14,200 nucleotides of DNA from Patescibacteria group bacterium (GTDB lineage: Bacteria > Patescibacteriota > Minisyncoccia > Phycocordibacterales > SBAW01): assembly GCA_030916835.1 (NCBI GenBank), contig JAUPWA010000047.1, positions 1-14,200 of the forward strand. The letters are read 5' to 3'. Both the position numbers and the translations under genes were made by a program. Every line of letters starts with the position of its first letter. Position 1 is the stretch's first letter. Under the pieces are notes generated by a model. That model saw nothing but the letters and a program-made list of their open reading frames with translations. It was not told the DNA's origin and ran no database searches. Shown here piece after piece: positions 1-5,978 of the stretch.

Positions 1-750
1 TCCGATCTAATTGGCCGAGCACTCGACCTTATTGAGCACATGACGAGTGTTTTTGGTTTAAAGCTTGGCGAAGATTATCGCTATCGCCTATCTCTCGGAG
101 ATCGTGCAAATACTGAAAAGTATTACAAAAACGATGCCGCTTGGGAAAAAAGCGAAGACTTGCTGCGTAAACTTATGACCGCTCGAGGCTGCGACTTTGT
201 TGAGGCAAAAGACGAGGCTGCATTTTATGGCCCAAAGATAGACATCCAGATGAAAAACGTGAACGGTAAAGAAGACACTGCTTTCACAGTGCAATATGAC
301 TTCTGCATGCCTGACCGCTTTGATCTTAATTTTGTCGGCGAAGACGGCAAGGAGCACCGCGCATTTGTGGTACACCGCTCATCAATTGGTGCCATTGAGC
401 GCATCATGGCGTTCCTTATCGAACACTACGCAGGCGCGTTCCCGCTCTGGCTCTCACCGGTGCAGGTGCGCGTTTTGCCAATCGCAGAGGCACATACAGC
501 CTACGCAAAAGAGGTTTTTGAACTTCTTAAAAAAGCGAATATTCGCGCTGAGTTCGACGACAGCAACGAAACGCTTGGTAAAAAAATCCGTGACGCAAAG
601 ACCGCAAAGATTCCTTACACGCTTGTCATTGGTGACCAAGAAGTTGCCAGCCGCACCGCAACGCTCGAGGGTCGCGCTGGTAAATTAGGTCAACTCTCTA
701 TCGACGAGATCATCATCAAGCTTGCCGACGAGATTGAAAAGCGCGCCTAA
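1..750 (+). CDS. thrS: Threonyl-tRNA synthetase, C-terminal part (5' end outside window)
   Basis: This class II aminoacyl-tRNA synthetase charges tRNA-Thr with threonine in the cytoplasm. The reading frame is open from base 1, so only about the last 249 residues are present. Visible features are the catalytic-domain stretch FYGPKIDIQ, the QYDF strand, and GEDGKEHRAFVVHRSS, whose His (373-375) matches the zinc-binding His of the family. These are followed by the motif 3 helix GAIERIMAFLIEHYAG with its ATP-binding Arg. From about base 430 (FPLWLSPVQVRVLPI) to the TAA at 748-750 lies the anticodon-binding domain. Length and order are normal for ThrRS. The stop codon is only 2 bp from the stop of the convergent surface-protein gene, and I see no terminator between them. 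Identification is secure. Confidence 0.97.
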   Translation, partial: SDLIGRALDLIEHMTSVFGLKLGEDYRYRLSLGDRANTEKYYKNDAAWEKSEDLLRKLMTARGCDFVEAKDEAAFYGPKIDIQMKNVNGKEDTAFTVQYDFCMPDRFDLNFVGEDGKEHRAFVVHRSSIGAIERIMAFLIEHYAGAFPLWLSPVQVRVLPIAEAHTAYAKEVFELLKKANIRAEFDDSNETLGKKIRDAKTAKIPYTLVIGDQEVASRTATLEGRAGKLGQLSIDEIIIKLADEIEKRA

Positions 751-752
751 GC

Positions 753-2018
753 CTATCTCGCCTTGGCTTTGCCAAACAATCCAAACGCAAACCACTGCGC
801 AAGTGTATGGTGTGCACGCTTTACTACTATTAGGTATGCAGCAAGTAGTACCCACAGACTCAAAAACCCCCAGTAGAACATAGACCCCACCAACCCCAAG
901 TCGAGCCCGGTGTACGGCACCTGTGTCAGAGTCACATGAGGTGCACGATCGGTTTGCGTGTATGGGCCGCTCGTATACGAGGTCGTGTACCCAACTGGCG
1001 CCACGGGGTAGTGCGCTGTTTGCGTATATGCATACCCGCTCGTGTATGCGGGCGCTCGATAATTCACCTGCGGCACTGGCGCATATACCGACACGTACGG
1101 GTTTGGCACATACGAATTTGCATATTGGTTCGTATAGGTGTTTGTATTACTTGTATTGGTGGTGTTGGTGGTATTCGTTGTGTTGTTTGTATTGTTGTAG
1201 GTATTTGTATTGTTTGTGGTGTTGTTTGTGTTTGTAGTATTACTCGTATTTGTATTACTTGAATTGTTCGGATTATACGAGTTGTTTGTATTATTCGAAT
1301 TAGTATTTTCGTTGTTTGTCGTGTTCGTATTGGCAGTAGTGTTCGTGTTGGTATTCGTGTTTGTTTCGGTCGTTATATTTGAAACAGGTGTTGCTGTTGG
1401 TGGTGTCACAACCACCACCGGAGGCGGTTGGGTGACTGGGGGCAATTGTGTTGGGGGTGTTTGCGTTGGAGGAGTTTCCACTGGCGGCACAATATATACG
1501 GGAGGTTCCTGCACAGGAGGGTTTACTACCACTGGTGGAGGTGCTACGGGGGGCGCCACAGGGCTCCCACCAAATCCCCCTCCAGCATCGACAACACCCG
1601 TGGGCGGCGCTTCAACTGGCGCCGATCCACCCGAATCTCCCGGTGCACCACCACAGCACCCATCGCCACCCGGCCCACCAAACCCAGCCCCGCCATTGTC
1701 AGTCGGTGGACTATCTACCGGCGGCGCCACATCAACACTCACGCCCCCAGAGTCTCCTGGCGAGCCACCACAACACCCATCACCCCCAGGCCCACCAAAC
1801 CCAGCCCCGCCATTGTCAGTCGAGCCGCTGCCATCGCCGCCCCCGCCACCATCGCCACCGCCCCCACCATCATCTGCATGCGCCACGAGCGCGTGTGTGT
1901 CTGCGTGGTTACCACTTGGCAAAAGAGGTACAACAACATACAGCATGCACAGCAACGTACCCGCAGCAACAGCTGCGAAGAAAAATTCATATGTAGTGAG
2001 TGTAGTATTTTTTTGCAT
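753..2018 (-). CDS. Surface protein V1: Gly/Pro/Asn-Thr-rich, VPYTG sorting-type C-terminus
   Basis: This 421-residue protein is predicted to be exported and wall- or membrane-anchored. An N-terminal hydrophobic segment (about 9-33) ends near LVAHA, a possible signal peptidase site. Residues 49-135 are Gly-rich and hold two 39-residue repeats, each with a GGDGCCGG motif. Residues 136-212 are Pro/Val-rich, 213-298 almost pure Asn/Thr, and 299-360 Tyr/Pro-rich. The C-terminus has TQVPYTGLDLG (VPYTG at 367-371), a TM helix (about 377-398), then KRAHH and a short basic tail. This is the layout of an LPXTG-type sortase substrate, with Val for Leu. The same block ends V2 (3403-4497), and a sortase lies at 8077-8718. 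ATG start; no Shine-Dalgarno is visible, and a 9-bp hairpin lies 14 nt upstream. Function is not recognised; adhesin or stalk is an inference. Confidence 0.85.
   Translation of the reverse strand: MQKNTTLTTYEFFFAAVAAGTLLCMLYVVVPLLPSGNHADTHALVAHADDGGGGGDGGGGGDGSGSTDNGGAGFGGPGGDGCCGGSPGDSGGVSVDVAPPVDSPPTDNGGAGFGGPGGDGCCGGAPGDSGGSAPVEAPPTGVVDAGGGFGGSPVAPPVAPPPVVVNPPVQEPPVYIVPPVETPPTQTPPTQLPPVTQPPPVVVVTPPTATPVSNITTETNTNTNTNTTANTNTTNNENTNSNNTNNSYNPNNSSNTNTSNTTNTNNTTNNTNTYNNTNNTTNTTNTTNTSNTNTYTNQYANSYVPNPYVSVYAPVPQVNYRAPAYTSGYAYTQTAHYPVAPVGYTTSYTSGPYTQTDRAPHVTLTQVPYTGLDLGLVGSMFYWGFLSLWVLLAAYLIVVKRAHHTLAQWFAFGLFGKAKAR
1125..1382 (-). repeat. Low-complexity Asn/Thr-coding tract in V1
   Basis: The coding strand is a run of AAC/AAT/ACA/ACC-type codons for residues 213-298, nearly all Asn and Thr with a few Ser and Tyr. 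The plus strand is correspondingly G/T-rich with few C. Such tracts can change length by slippage or recombination. The strand bias also creates long spurious open frames on the plus strand. Confidence 0.85.
1590..1817 (-). repeat. Two tandem 39-residue Gly-rich repeats with a CC motif in V1
   Basis: Residues 68-106 and 107-143 both begin DNGGAGFGGPGGDGCCGG and continue with PGDSGG and a Pro-rich end. The DNA repeats at a spacing of 117 bp and is nearly identical over the first half of each unit, indicating a recent internal duplication. Each unit carries two adjacent cysteines. Confidence 0.85.
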
Positions 2019-2032
2019 AGGGTATGAAAGTT

Positions 2033-2058
2033 AGTTGGCGAACATCTGCTCGCCAACT
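2033..2058 (-). other. 9-bp inverted repeat just upstream of V1 start
   Basis: AGTTGGCGA (2033-2041) pairs perfectly with TCGCCAACT (2050-2058) around an 8-nt loop. It lies between the P1 stop (2065) and the V1 start (2018). On the minus strand the stem is followed by AACTTTCATACC, a poor U-tract. It is therefore either a weak terminator for Q1-P1 or a 5' leader structure or operator for V1. No promoter for V1 is visible in this gap. Confidence 0.6.
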
Positions 2059-2064
2059 GCCGTA

Positions 2065-2592
2065 TTACTTTTTCTTGAAGTGCTTCGTGATTGATTCACA
2101 ATTTTTTAGCACCTCTGGTGGGATGCAGTGCACCGAGCCGACGCGTCGCGTGCGACACGAAGTGTTTTTACACACCTCAGGAACCGTCACCTCGACAATG
2201 TGTGTGCGAGTAGGCGCAAGTTTGCGAAAAGTTATAGTGCGTCGTGAGCGCCCTGTATGCCATAGGCTTGGTCGGGCAACCACGTTTTGCACCATCTCTC
2301 CTCTTCCAAAAAATTGCCACTGCCACTGATCGCCATCTGGGATAAACGAAACCAGTGGATGCATAGGGTCATACCCCACACCCCGAAACTGGTCCCACTG
2401 TCCCAAAAAGTACTCCCGGTCATAGGAGGAGAGGCCGGGGAGCTGCTCGATACACCAAGCAACAGACTTGGTACACCGATTCACACCTCCCTCGTCCCAC
2501 AAGAATGACCGCGCGCGCGGCACCTCATCTGGTGGTCCCAGTAATGATGCGCCGCCGTTTGCGAGTAGATCTCGCCGAGTCAGAGTGTACAT
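2065..2592 (-). CDS. Twin-arginine-leader protein P1, paralogue of P2
   Basis: This 175-residue protein belongs to a family I do not recognise. It starts MYTLTRRDLL, a twin-arginine-type leader with a weak hydrophobic core, so Tat export is only suggested. Landmarks shared collinearly with P2 (4627-5145) are FLW at 30-32, FGRG at 95-98, then V-x-N-V-V-A, W111, RR at 117-118, and VPEVC at 137-141 followed by K-N-T-S. It has six cysteines, mostly in the C-terminal half, compatible with disulfides outside the membrane, and a KHFKKK end. The ATG at 2592 is preferred over an upstream TTG at 2613, because AAGGGGG lies 3-9 nt upstream and overlaps the Q1 stop (TAAGGGGGCATATG). The gap to Q1 is 8 nt, so the two genes are probably translationally coupled. 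Confidence 0.85.
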   Translation of the reverse strand: MYTLTRRDLLANGGASLLGPPDEVPRARSFLWDEGGVNRCTKSVAWCIEQLPGLSSYDREYFLGQWDQFRGVGYDPMHPLVSFIPDGDQWQWQFFGRGEMVQNVVARPSLWHTGRSRRTITFRKLAPTRTHIVEVTVPEVCKNTSCRTRRVGSVHCIPPEVLKNCESITKHFKKK

Positions 2593-2600
2593 ATGCCCCC

Positions 2601-3284
2601 TTATGATGCACAAAAACCTTTTGGCACAATCGCAACAAAGTCGACACCGCCAATTGACTGATACTGTACAAAGTCGTTTTCACGACCACGCTCTTTGTTG
2701 CGAGGCGTTGAGGCTATCGCGTTAAGCGTATTTTCAACAGGCAGGTACTGCAGCGATGCTTCTTGTCCTTGCGCATTGAAGATGCGAATAGTGACGATAA
2801 GATCAGTGCGTTGCGCTCCAGTGATCATCTCGTTTGGGAGAGCAACCGCCGCCTGCGAATCGCGCAGCGGCACATCCCCAACAAGGTAGCCTCCTTGGTT
2901 GATAAACATGGTTGAGCGTATGCCGTCACGATAGCGCACCGGGAGCAGGAGTTGTGGCGGGACTATGCCGCCGAGGTTCCCGAGTTGGTAGCGCGCACGG
3001 GCACAGCCCGCGCGCTTGGTAGCGCCTGAGCGTATGACCGCATGCACATACTGACTTGGCAACTTCCCTGCCGCGAGCGTAGCCACCACCGAGTCTTCTT
3101 CATACACAACGACTGTCGCTTGCGTAAACCCTGAACGAAAGTTTCCCGGCCCAGGGATATGCGGCGCACTTTCGTATCGACTGAGCAGTTCACTGCTTTG
3201 GCCAAATGCTGCATGGGCGTAGAGATACGCACACACGCCTAGCACGCCCCACAGCAGTAACGAGCCCGCAAAAACTTTGCGCAC
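2601..3284 (-). CDS. Exported protein Q1 of unknown function
   Basis: This 227-residue protein begins at GTG, chosen because a perfect AGGAGG lies 5 nt upstream (3290-3295). Residues 1-24 form a basic-hydrophobic leader (MRKVFAGSLLLWGVLGVCAY), with possible cleavage around AHA or AFG (23-28), so it is secreted or anchored by that segment. The rest looks like beta-rich extracellular sequence with no recognised motif: repeated hydrophobic strands such as QATVVVYEE and TDLIVTIRIFN, and a C-terminal GGVDFVAIVPKGFCAS. It is the first gene of a two-gene unit with P1. It sits after the terminator that ends the V2 transcript, but I see no clear promoter in 3285-3351. By position and size it matches the lipoprotein Q2 (5147-5818), but sequence similarity is not convincing by eye. 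Confidence 0.83.
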   Translation of the reverse strand: MRKVFAGSLLLWGVLGVCAYLYAHAAFGQSSELLSRYESAPHIPGPGNFRSGFTQATVVVYEEDSVVATLAAGKLPSQYVHAVIRSGATKRAGCARARYQLGNLGGIVPPQLLLPVRYRDGIRSTMFINQGGYLVGDVPLRDSQAAVALPNEMITGAQRTDLIVTIRIFNAQGQEASLQYLPVENTLNAIASTPRNKERGRENDFVQYQSIGGVDFVAIVPKGFCAS

Positions 3285-3351
3285 AGCTGCCTCCTAAGGA
3301 ACAAGACTGAATCTATTAAGCACTCAACCACCTGAAGCATTGATGAAGCAC

Positions 3352-3379
3352 AAAAAACCCGCATCGCTGCGGGTTTTTT
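3352..3379 (-). terminator. Intrinsic terminator after V2 (also works on + strand)
   Basis: CCCGCA (3358-3363) and TGCGGG (3368-3373) pair around a TCGC loop. They are flanked by six A (3352-3357) and six T (3374-3379), so either strand gives a stem plus U-tract. It lies 23 bp beyond the V2 stop and separates V2 from the Q1-P1 unit. Confidence 0.92.
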
Positions 3380-3402
3380 ATTTTGGAGATAGAAGTGAGA
3401 CG

Positions 3403-4497
3403 TTATGCGCGAGCGCGATTAATCTGTGAGAGGATGAACTCGTCAGTAGAGTCTGTGTTTGCTGCAGCAGGCGTCTCAATCACCTCTTCGTGAGCATGCT
3501 GTTCAGCGACCTTATGAGCAACCTGCGTGTGCTCATCTGCCTCACCAAAGAGTGCACTTTTAAGACCACGTGCCACGGCAACATGTGCGCGCTTCACAAC
3601 AATAAGATATGCACCGAACAGCGAGAAGAGGGTGAGGAAGCTCCAGTACACTACGCGGCCAATGGGCCCAAGCTCAAGACCAGTGTATGGCACCTGTGAG
3701 AGAGTGATGTATGGCGTGCTTGGGTTGCGATACACCGGCTGCTGATAGGTTGGCTGATAGACCGGCGTTGGGTTTGAGTAATAGGTTGGCGTTTGGTACA
3801 CCGGGTTAGTGTATACAGGCGCAGGATTGTTATAGACAATTTGCGTCTGGCTTGCCGGTGGATTTGTCACCGTAATGTTGGTCGGCGAGCTGATAGTAGT
3901 ATTTGCGTTCACCACTGAGTGGTCATCAACACTACAGCTGCCAGGATAGATACAGGTGTTTGAAGTTGTATTGTAGCTGTCGGTTGTATTGTAGCTGTTA
4001 GAGGTATTACCATTGTCGTAGGTGCTGCACGAGTTCGGTGTGGTGCATGAGGTGGTGTTGCCATTGTCCCACATATTTGATGGTGCATACGTGTAGGTAT
4101 TACCGTTGTCCCAGGTGTTAGTAGGAGCGTAGGTGTTGGATGGAGTTGAACCACCATAGAAACTTGGGGTTGCGTACCCGCTAGACACTCCGCCGTAGAA
4201 ACTCGGAGTAGAGTAGCCACTAGAGCCACCATAGTAGCTTGGGGTGGAGTAGGAAGAGTACGGAGATGAGTATGAACCGTATGAAGTGCCGTAATCATAG
4301 TTCGGTGTGTAGGTGTCAATATATGAAGGGCTTGAGTCGTAGCTGCAGCAACCACCACCATCACCAACAAACCCGTCGGTGCTATCCCACTGAGCATGTG
4401 CAACTGGTGCTGCAATCACCAAAAAAGCAACAGCAAAAAGGCCGAAAACGGTGGATTTAAAGGTATTCATATATGGCTTCATATTATTCATAAACAT
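3403..4497 (-). CDS. Surface protein V2: Ser/Tyr/Asn-rich repeats, VPYTG sorting-type C-terminus
   Basis: This 364-residue protein has a good Sec signal peptide: hydrophobic core at about 16-31, cleavage after PVAHA at 35, mature end QWDST. The mature part has GDGGGCC near 45-51, three YSTPSYYGG-type repeats (83-120), three W/Y-DNGNT repeats (129-165), a Cys/Asn/Thr stretch, then Tyr/Pro-rich sequence. The C-terminus carries TLSQVPYTGLELG (VPYTG at 269-273), a TM helix (about 282-301) and KRAH, nearly identical to V1. Unlike ordinary sortase substrates, about 60 residues follow the TM, rich in His, Glu and Ala (for example VAEQHAHEEVIE). Start codons at residues 1, 3, 6 and 10 are possible. 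None has a Shine-Dalgarno, and the promoter places the transcript start at the first ATG. A surface filament or adhesin is likely but inferred. Confidence 0.86.
   Translation of the reverse strand: MFMNNMKPYMNTFKSTVFGLFAVAFLVIAAPVAHAQWDSTDGFVGDGGGCCSYDSSPSYIDTYTPNYDYGTSYGSYSSPYSSYSTPSYYGGSSGYSTPSFYGGVSSGYATPSFYGGSTPSNTYAPTNTWDNGNTYTYAPSNMWDNGNTTSCTTPNSCSTYDNGNTSNSYNTTDSYNTTSNTCIYPGSCSVDDHSVVNANTTISSPTNITVTNPPASQTQIVYNNPAPVYTNPVYQTPTYYSNPTPVYQPTYQQPVYRNPSTPYITLSQVPYTGLELGPIGRVVYWSFLTLFSLFGAYLIVVKRAHVAVARGLKSALFGEADEHTQVAHKVAEQHAHEEVIETPAAANTDSTDEFILSQINRARA
4138..4251 (-). repeat. Three YSTPSFYGG-type repeats in V2
   Basis: Residues 83-94, 95-107 and 108-120 are near-copies of Y-S/A-TPS-Y/F-YGG followed by Ser/Gly. 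The DNA repeats with about 36-39 bp periodicity. The DNGNT motif is a separate repeat at residues 129-134, 143-148 and 160-165. Tyr/Gly/Ser repeats of this kind are usual in fibrous or adhesive surface proteins. Confidence 0.75.
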
Positions 4498-4501
4498 CTA
4501 G

Positions 4502-4530
4502 TTAATAACATTTCTAATAATTAATGTCAA
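4502..4530 (-). promoter_or_regulatory. Sigma70-type promoter of V2, near-leaderless
   Basis: On the minus strand TTGACA (4530-4525) is followed by a 17-nt AT-rich spacer and TATTAA (4507-4502, 4 of 6 matches to TATAAT). The expected transcription start is near 4495, which coincides with the first ATG of V2 (4497-4495) and lies 4 nt before the next in-frame ATG at 4491. A small AAGGG-GAGA-CCCTT hairpin sits directly upstream of the -35 box. Confidence 0.65.
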
Positions 4531-4569
4531 GGGTCTCCCCTTTTTGAAAATCGATTAACATCGACTCTC

Positions 4570-4612
4570 AAAAAGAGGTGGGAGAGGGTTGCATAGTACC
4601 CCTCCCAACCTT
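4570..4612 (-). terminator. Probable terminator of the Q2-P2 unit
   Basis: Arms 4576-4589 and 4598-4611 form a GC-rich stem of about 13 bp with two single-base bulges and an 8-nt loop. On the minus strand the stem is followed by C and five T (4574-4570). It lies 15 bp beyond the P2 stop. Confidence 0.65.
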
Positions 4613-4626
4613 TCGTGCACATGAGG

Positions 4627-5145
4627 TCAGATCTGGTTTCTCCGGAGAGAATCACACTCTGGCCCACACAGTGCGTTGTCACGCACACACTGTCCTTGTG
4701 TTTGAACAATGCGGAGCGACCAATTGCCGCAGATCTCGGGCCGGATCAAGACGTAGACGAGGCCGTCTGCGTCTCGATATTCGTAGTGGCGCACCCTACG
4801 CGACGCCTCATTCGGCCACTCGGCCGTCAGCGCGATCACGTTGGGTACCAAGACACCTCGACCGAACAGCATCCTTGTGAAGCGGAAGCCTCCGTCCATA
4901 ACAGGAATCTCATCGAGGAATCCTTGGCCACTACGTACCTCACCCAGAAGAGCTTGGTACGCGGTGTTTGGCACGAGGTTCCCCGAGCACAGTAGCCGCA
5001 AAGCTTCTGCATCAGAAACTCCGTGAAGCGGATCTCTTCCTGGCCACCGCCAGAGAAAGTCTGACGCTTCTGCTTGGGCGGGACTTACGCCCGCACCCAA
5101 GCAGATTCCTCCTCCAACGATCTGGAGGAAGTCTCGTCTGTTCAT
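4627..5145 (-). CDS. Twin-arginine-leader protein P2, paralogue of P1
   Basis: This 172-residue protein begins MNRRDFLQIVGGGICLGAG and has SPAQAEA near 21-27, a convincing Tat-type leader with a possible cleavage site. Function is not recognised. Landmarks in the same positions as in P1 are FLW (30-32), FGRG (94-97) then L-V-P-N-V-I-A, W110, RR (116-117), and RPEIC (135-139) followed by GNWS. The C-terminus has further cysteines (C153, C160, C164). The open frame runs on upstream to 5436, but that part overlaps Q2 and is not coding. The ATG at 5145 is supported by GGAGG 5 nt upstream (5151-5155). The Q2 stop TAA lies between this site and the ATG, leaving a 1-nt gap, so the pair is translationally coupled. 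Confidence 0.87.
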   Translation of the reverse strand: MNRRDFLQIVGGGICLGAGVSPAQAEASDFLWRWPGRDPLHGVSDAEALRLLCSGNLVPNTAYQALLGEVRSGQGFLDEIPVMDGGFRFTRMLFGRGVLVPNVIALTAEWPNEASRRVRHYEYRDADGLVYVLIRPEICGNWSLRIVQTQGQCVRDNALCGPECDSLRRNQI

Positions 5146-5146
5146 G

Positions 5147-5818
5147 TTATCCTCCGTTTTGAGCGATGAAAGGAGTGAGTGTGCCCGAACCTTCGACGGA
5201 GACGGCACCAAGAACGGTTGTTCCGGGCTCCACACCACCAAGGCCGCATAGCATCCGCGGCTTGCCCTTGTAGGGGCCATCCGTGAGAGTGGGCACATAC
5301 ACGACTGGGAAGTCGGTCTGTGCGCACGCCCATGCGCGATGGTTCTGGGTATTGAGCGCCTGCCGGTAAAACACCAGCGCGGCAAACTCAGTGATCGGGA
5401 TGTCAACCGCATAGATCGCCGGAGCAACCTGTACAATCGGCATCATGCCGACGCACCTGTTGCCGGTGCCCACCAAAGCGACCTGCCTTGGCATTTGACC
5501 TGGGTAGTGAATCGCGACACGCAGGTTACCCCGCCTGTGCGAAAACTCTACCCGGCCTTGCCGCGCCGCTTTGAAGAGAGGGATTGCGTAGTCGCCAACA
5601 ATGGTGCCATTGTCGACGTATGGCAGAACCGCGAGGCTCTGCGTAACGACGAAATACGAGATACGAACCGTGTCTTTCAACACGTTCGGATCCGGCACAT
5701 GTTCGCCCGGCGTGCAGACGAACTCTGGTGGCCCTTGCATAGCTGCAGAAGCTGGTGGCTGCTGTGCCCCGCACGCAGCGAGGAGCAGCAGTAGGCAAGT
5801 CGCAAGAAAATTACGCAT
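5147..5818 (-). CDS. Lipoprotein Q2 of unknown function
   Basis: This 223-residue protein starts MRNFLATCLLLLLAACG. It has a textbook lipobox (L-A-A-C, Cys16), so it should be lipidated and held on the outer face of the cytoplasmic membrane. The remainder has no recognised domain. It looks beta-rich, with several cysteines (for example C33, GNRCVG, WACAQ, MLCGLGGV), and ends FIAQNGG. The ATG is supported by GAGG at 5826-5829, 7 nt upstream. It is the first gene of a coupled pair with P2, paralleling Q1-P1. The leader resembles that of the next small lipoprotein (5979-6245), with the lipobox Cys at the same residue. A 6-bp hairpin lies in the 5' leader. No consensus promoter was found upstream. 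Confidence 0.85.
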   Translation of the reverse strand: MRNFLATCLLLLLAACGAQQPPASAAMQGPPEFVCTPGEHVPDPNVLKDTVRISYFVVTQSLAVLPYVDNGTIVGDYAIPLFKAARQGRVEFSHRRGNLRVAIHYPGQMPRQVALVGTGNRCVGMMPIVQVAPAIYAVDIPITEFAALVFYRQALNTQNHRAWACAQTDFPVVYVPTLTDGPYKGKPRMLCGLGGVEPGTTVLGAVSVEGSGTLTPFIAQNGG

Positions 5819-5835
5819 TGTCTTACCTCATGTTG

Positions 5836-5850
5836 TCCCGCAATGCGGGA
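5836..5850 (-). other. Leader hairpin upstream of Q2
   Basis: TCCCGC and GCGGGA pair around a 3-nt loop, 6 nt before the Q2 Shine-Dalgarno. No U-tract follows, so it is not a terminator. It may affect ribosome access or mRNA stability. In the rest of the gap (5851-5944) I see no clear promoter, only AT-rich sequence with two CGTAC copies. Confidence 0.45.
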
Positions 5851-5944
5851 GTTGTGATGAACATCTGCTTCACTTTTCATAAGCGAAGACATGTCTGCGT
5901 ACTTTTATTAAATACGTACACACATCCGCACTTATAGTTTTGGG

Positions 5945-5971
5945 TGGGACAGCTGGATTACAGCTGCCCCA
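5945..5971 (-). terminator. Possible weak terminator after the small lipoprotein
   Basis: TGGG-A-CAGCTG (5945-5955) pairs with CAGCTG-C-CCCA (5961-5971) around GATTA, with one A:C mismatch. It starts 7 bp past the stop codon. No U-tract follows on the minus strand (ACCCAAAACTATAAG), so termination is uncertain. Confidence 0.4.
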
Positions 5972-5978
5972 TCCGATT

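Noticed and set aside
763..775. TTGGC-TTT-GCCAA hairpin as a thrS terminator
   Set aside because: The stem has only 5 bp, no U-tract follows, and it lies within the V1 coding sequence.
1125..1382. CRISPR or tandem-repeat array
   Set aside because: No regular repeat-spacer pattern; it is in-frame codon bias for Asn/Thr.
1210..2034. Long plus-strand open frame opposite V1 (Val/Phe- then Pro/Gly-rich)
   Set aside because: It is the antisense of the biased AC-rich V1 coding strand. It has no ribosome site, and its composition mirrors V1.
4540..4575. CTTTTTGA/TCAAAAAG inverted repeat as a separate element
   Set aside because: The arms are A/T-rich with a 20-nt loop, and they overlap the terminator U-tract; chance pairing is likely.
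5146..5436. N-terminal extension of P2 upstream of 5145
   Set aside because: It overlaps the Q2 gene in another frame, while a GGAGG site and a twin-arginine leader begin exactly at 5145.
5339..5794. Plus-strand open frame opposite Q2
   Set aside because: Antisense of a well supported lipoprotein gene; no start signal and no recognisable protein features.
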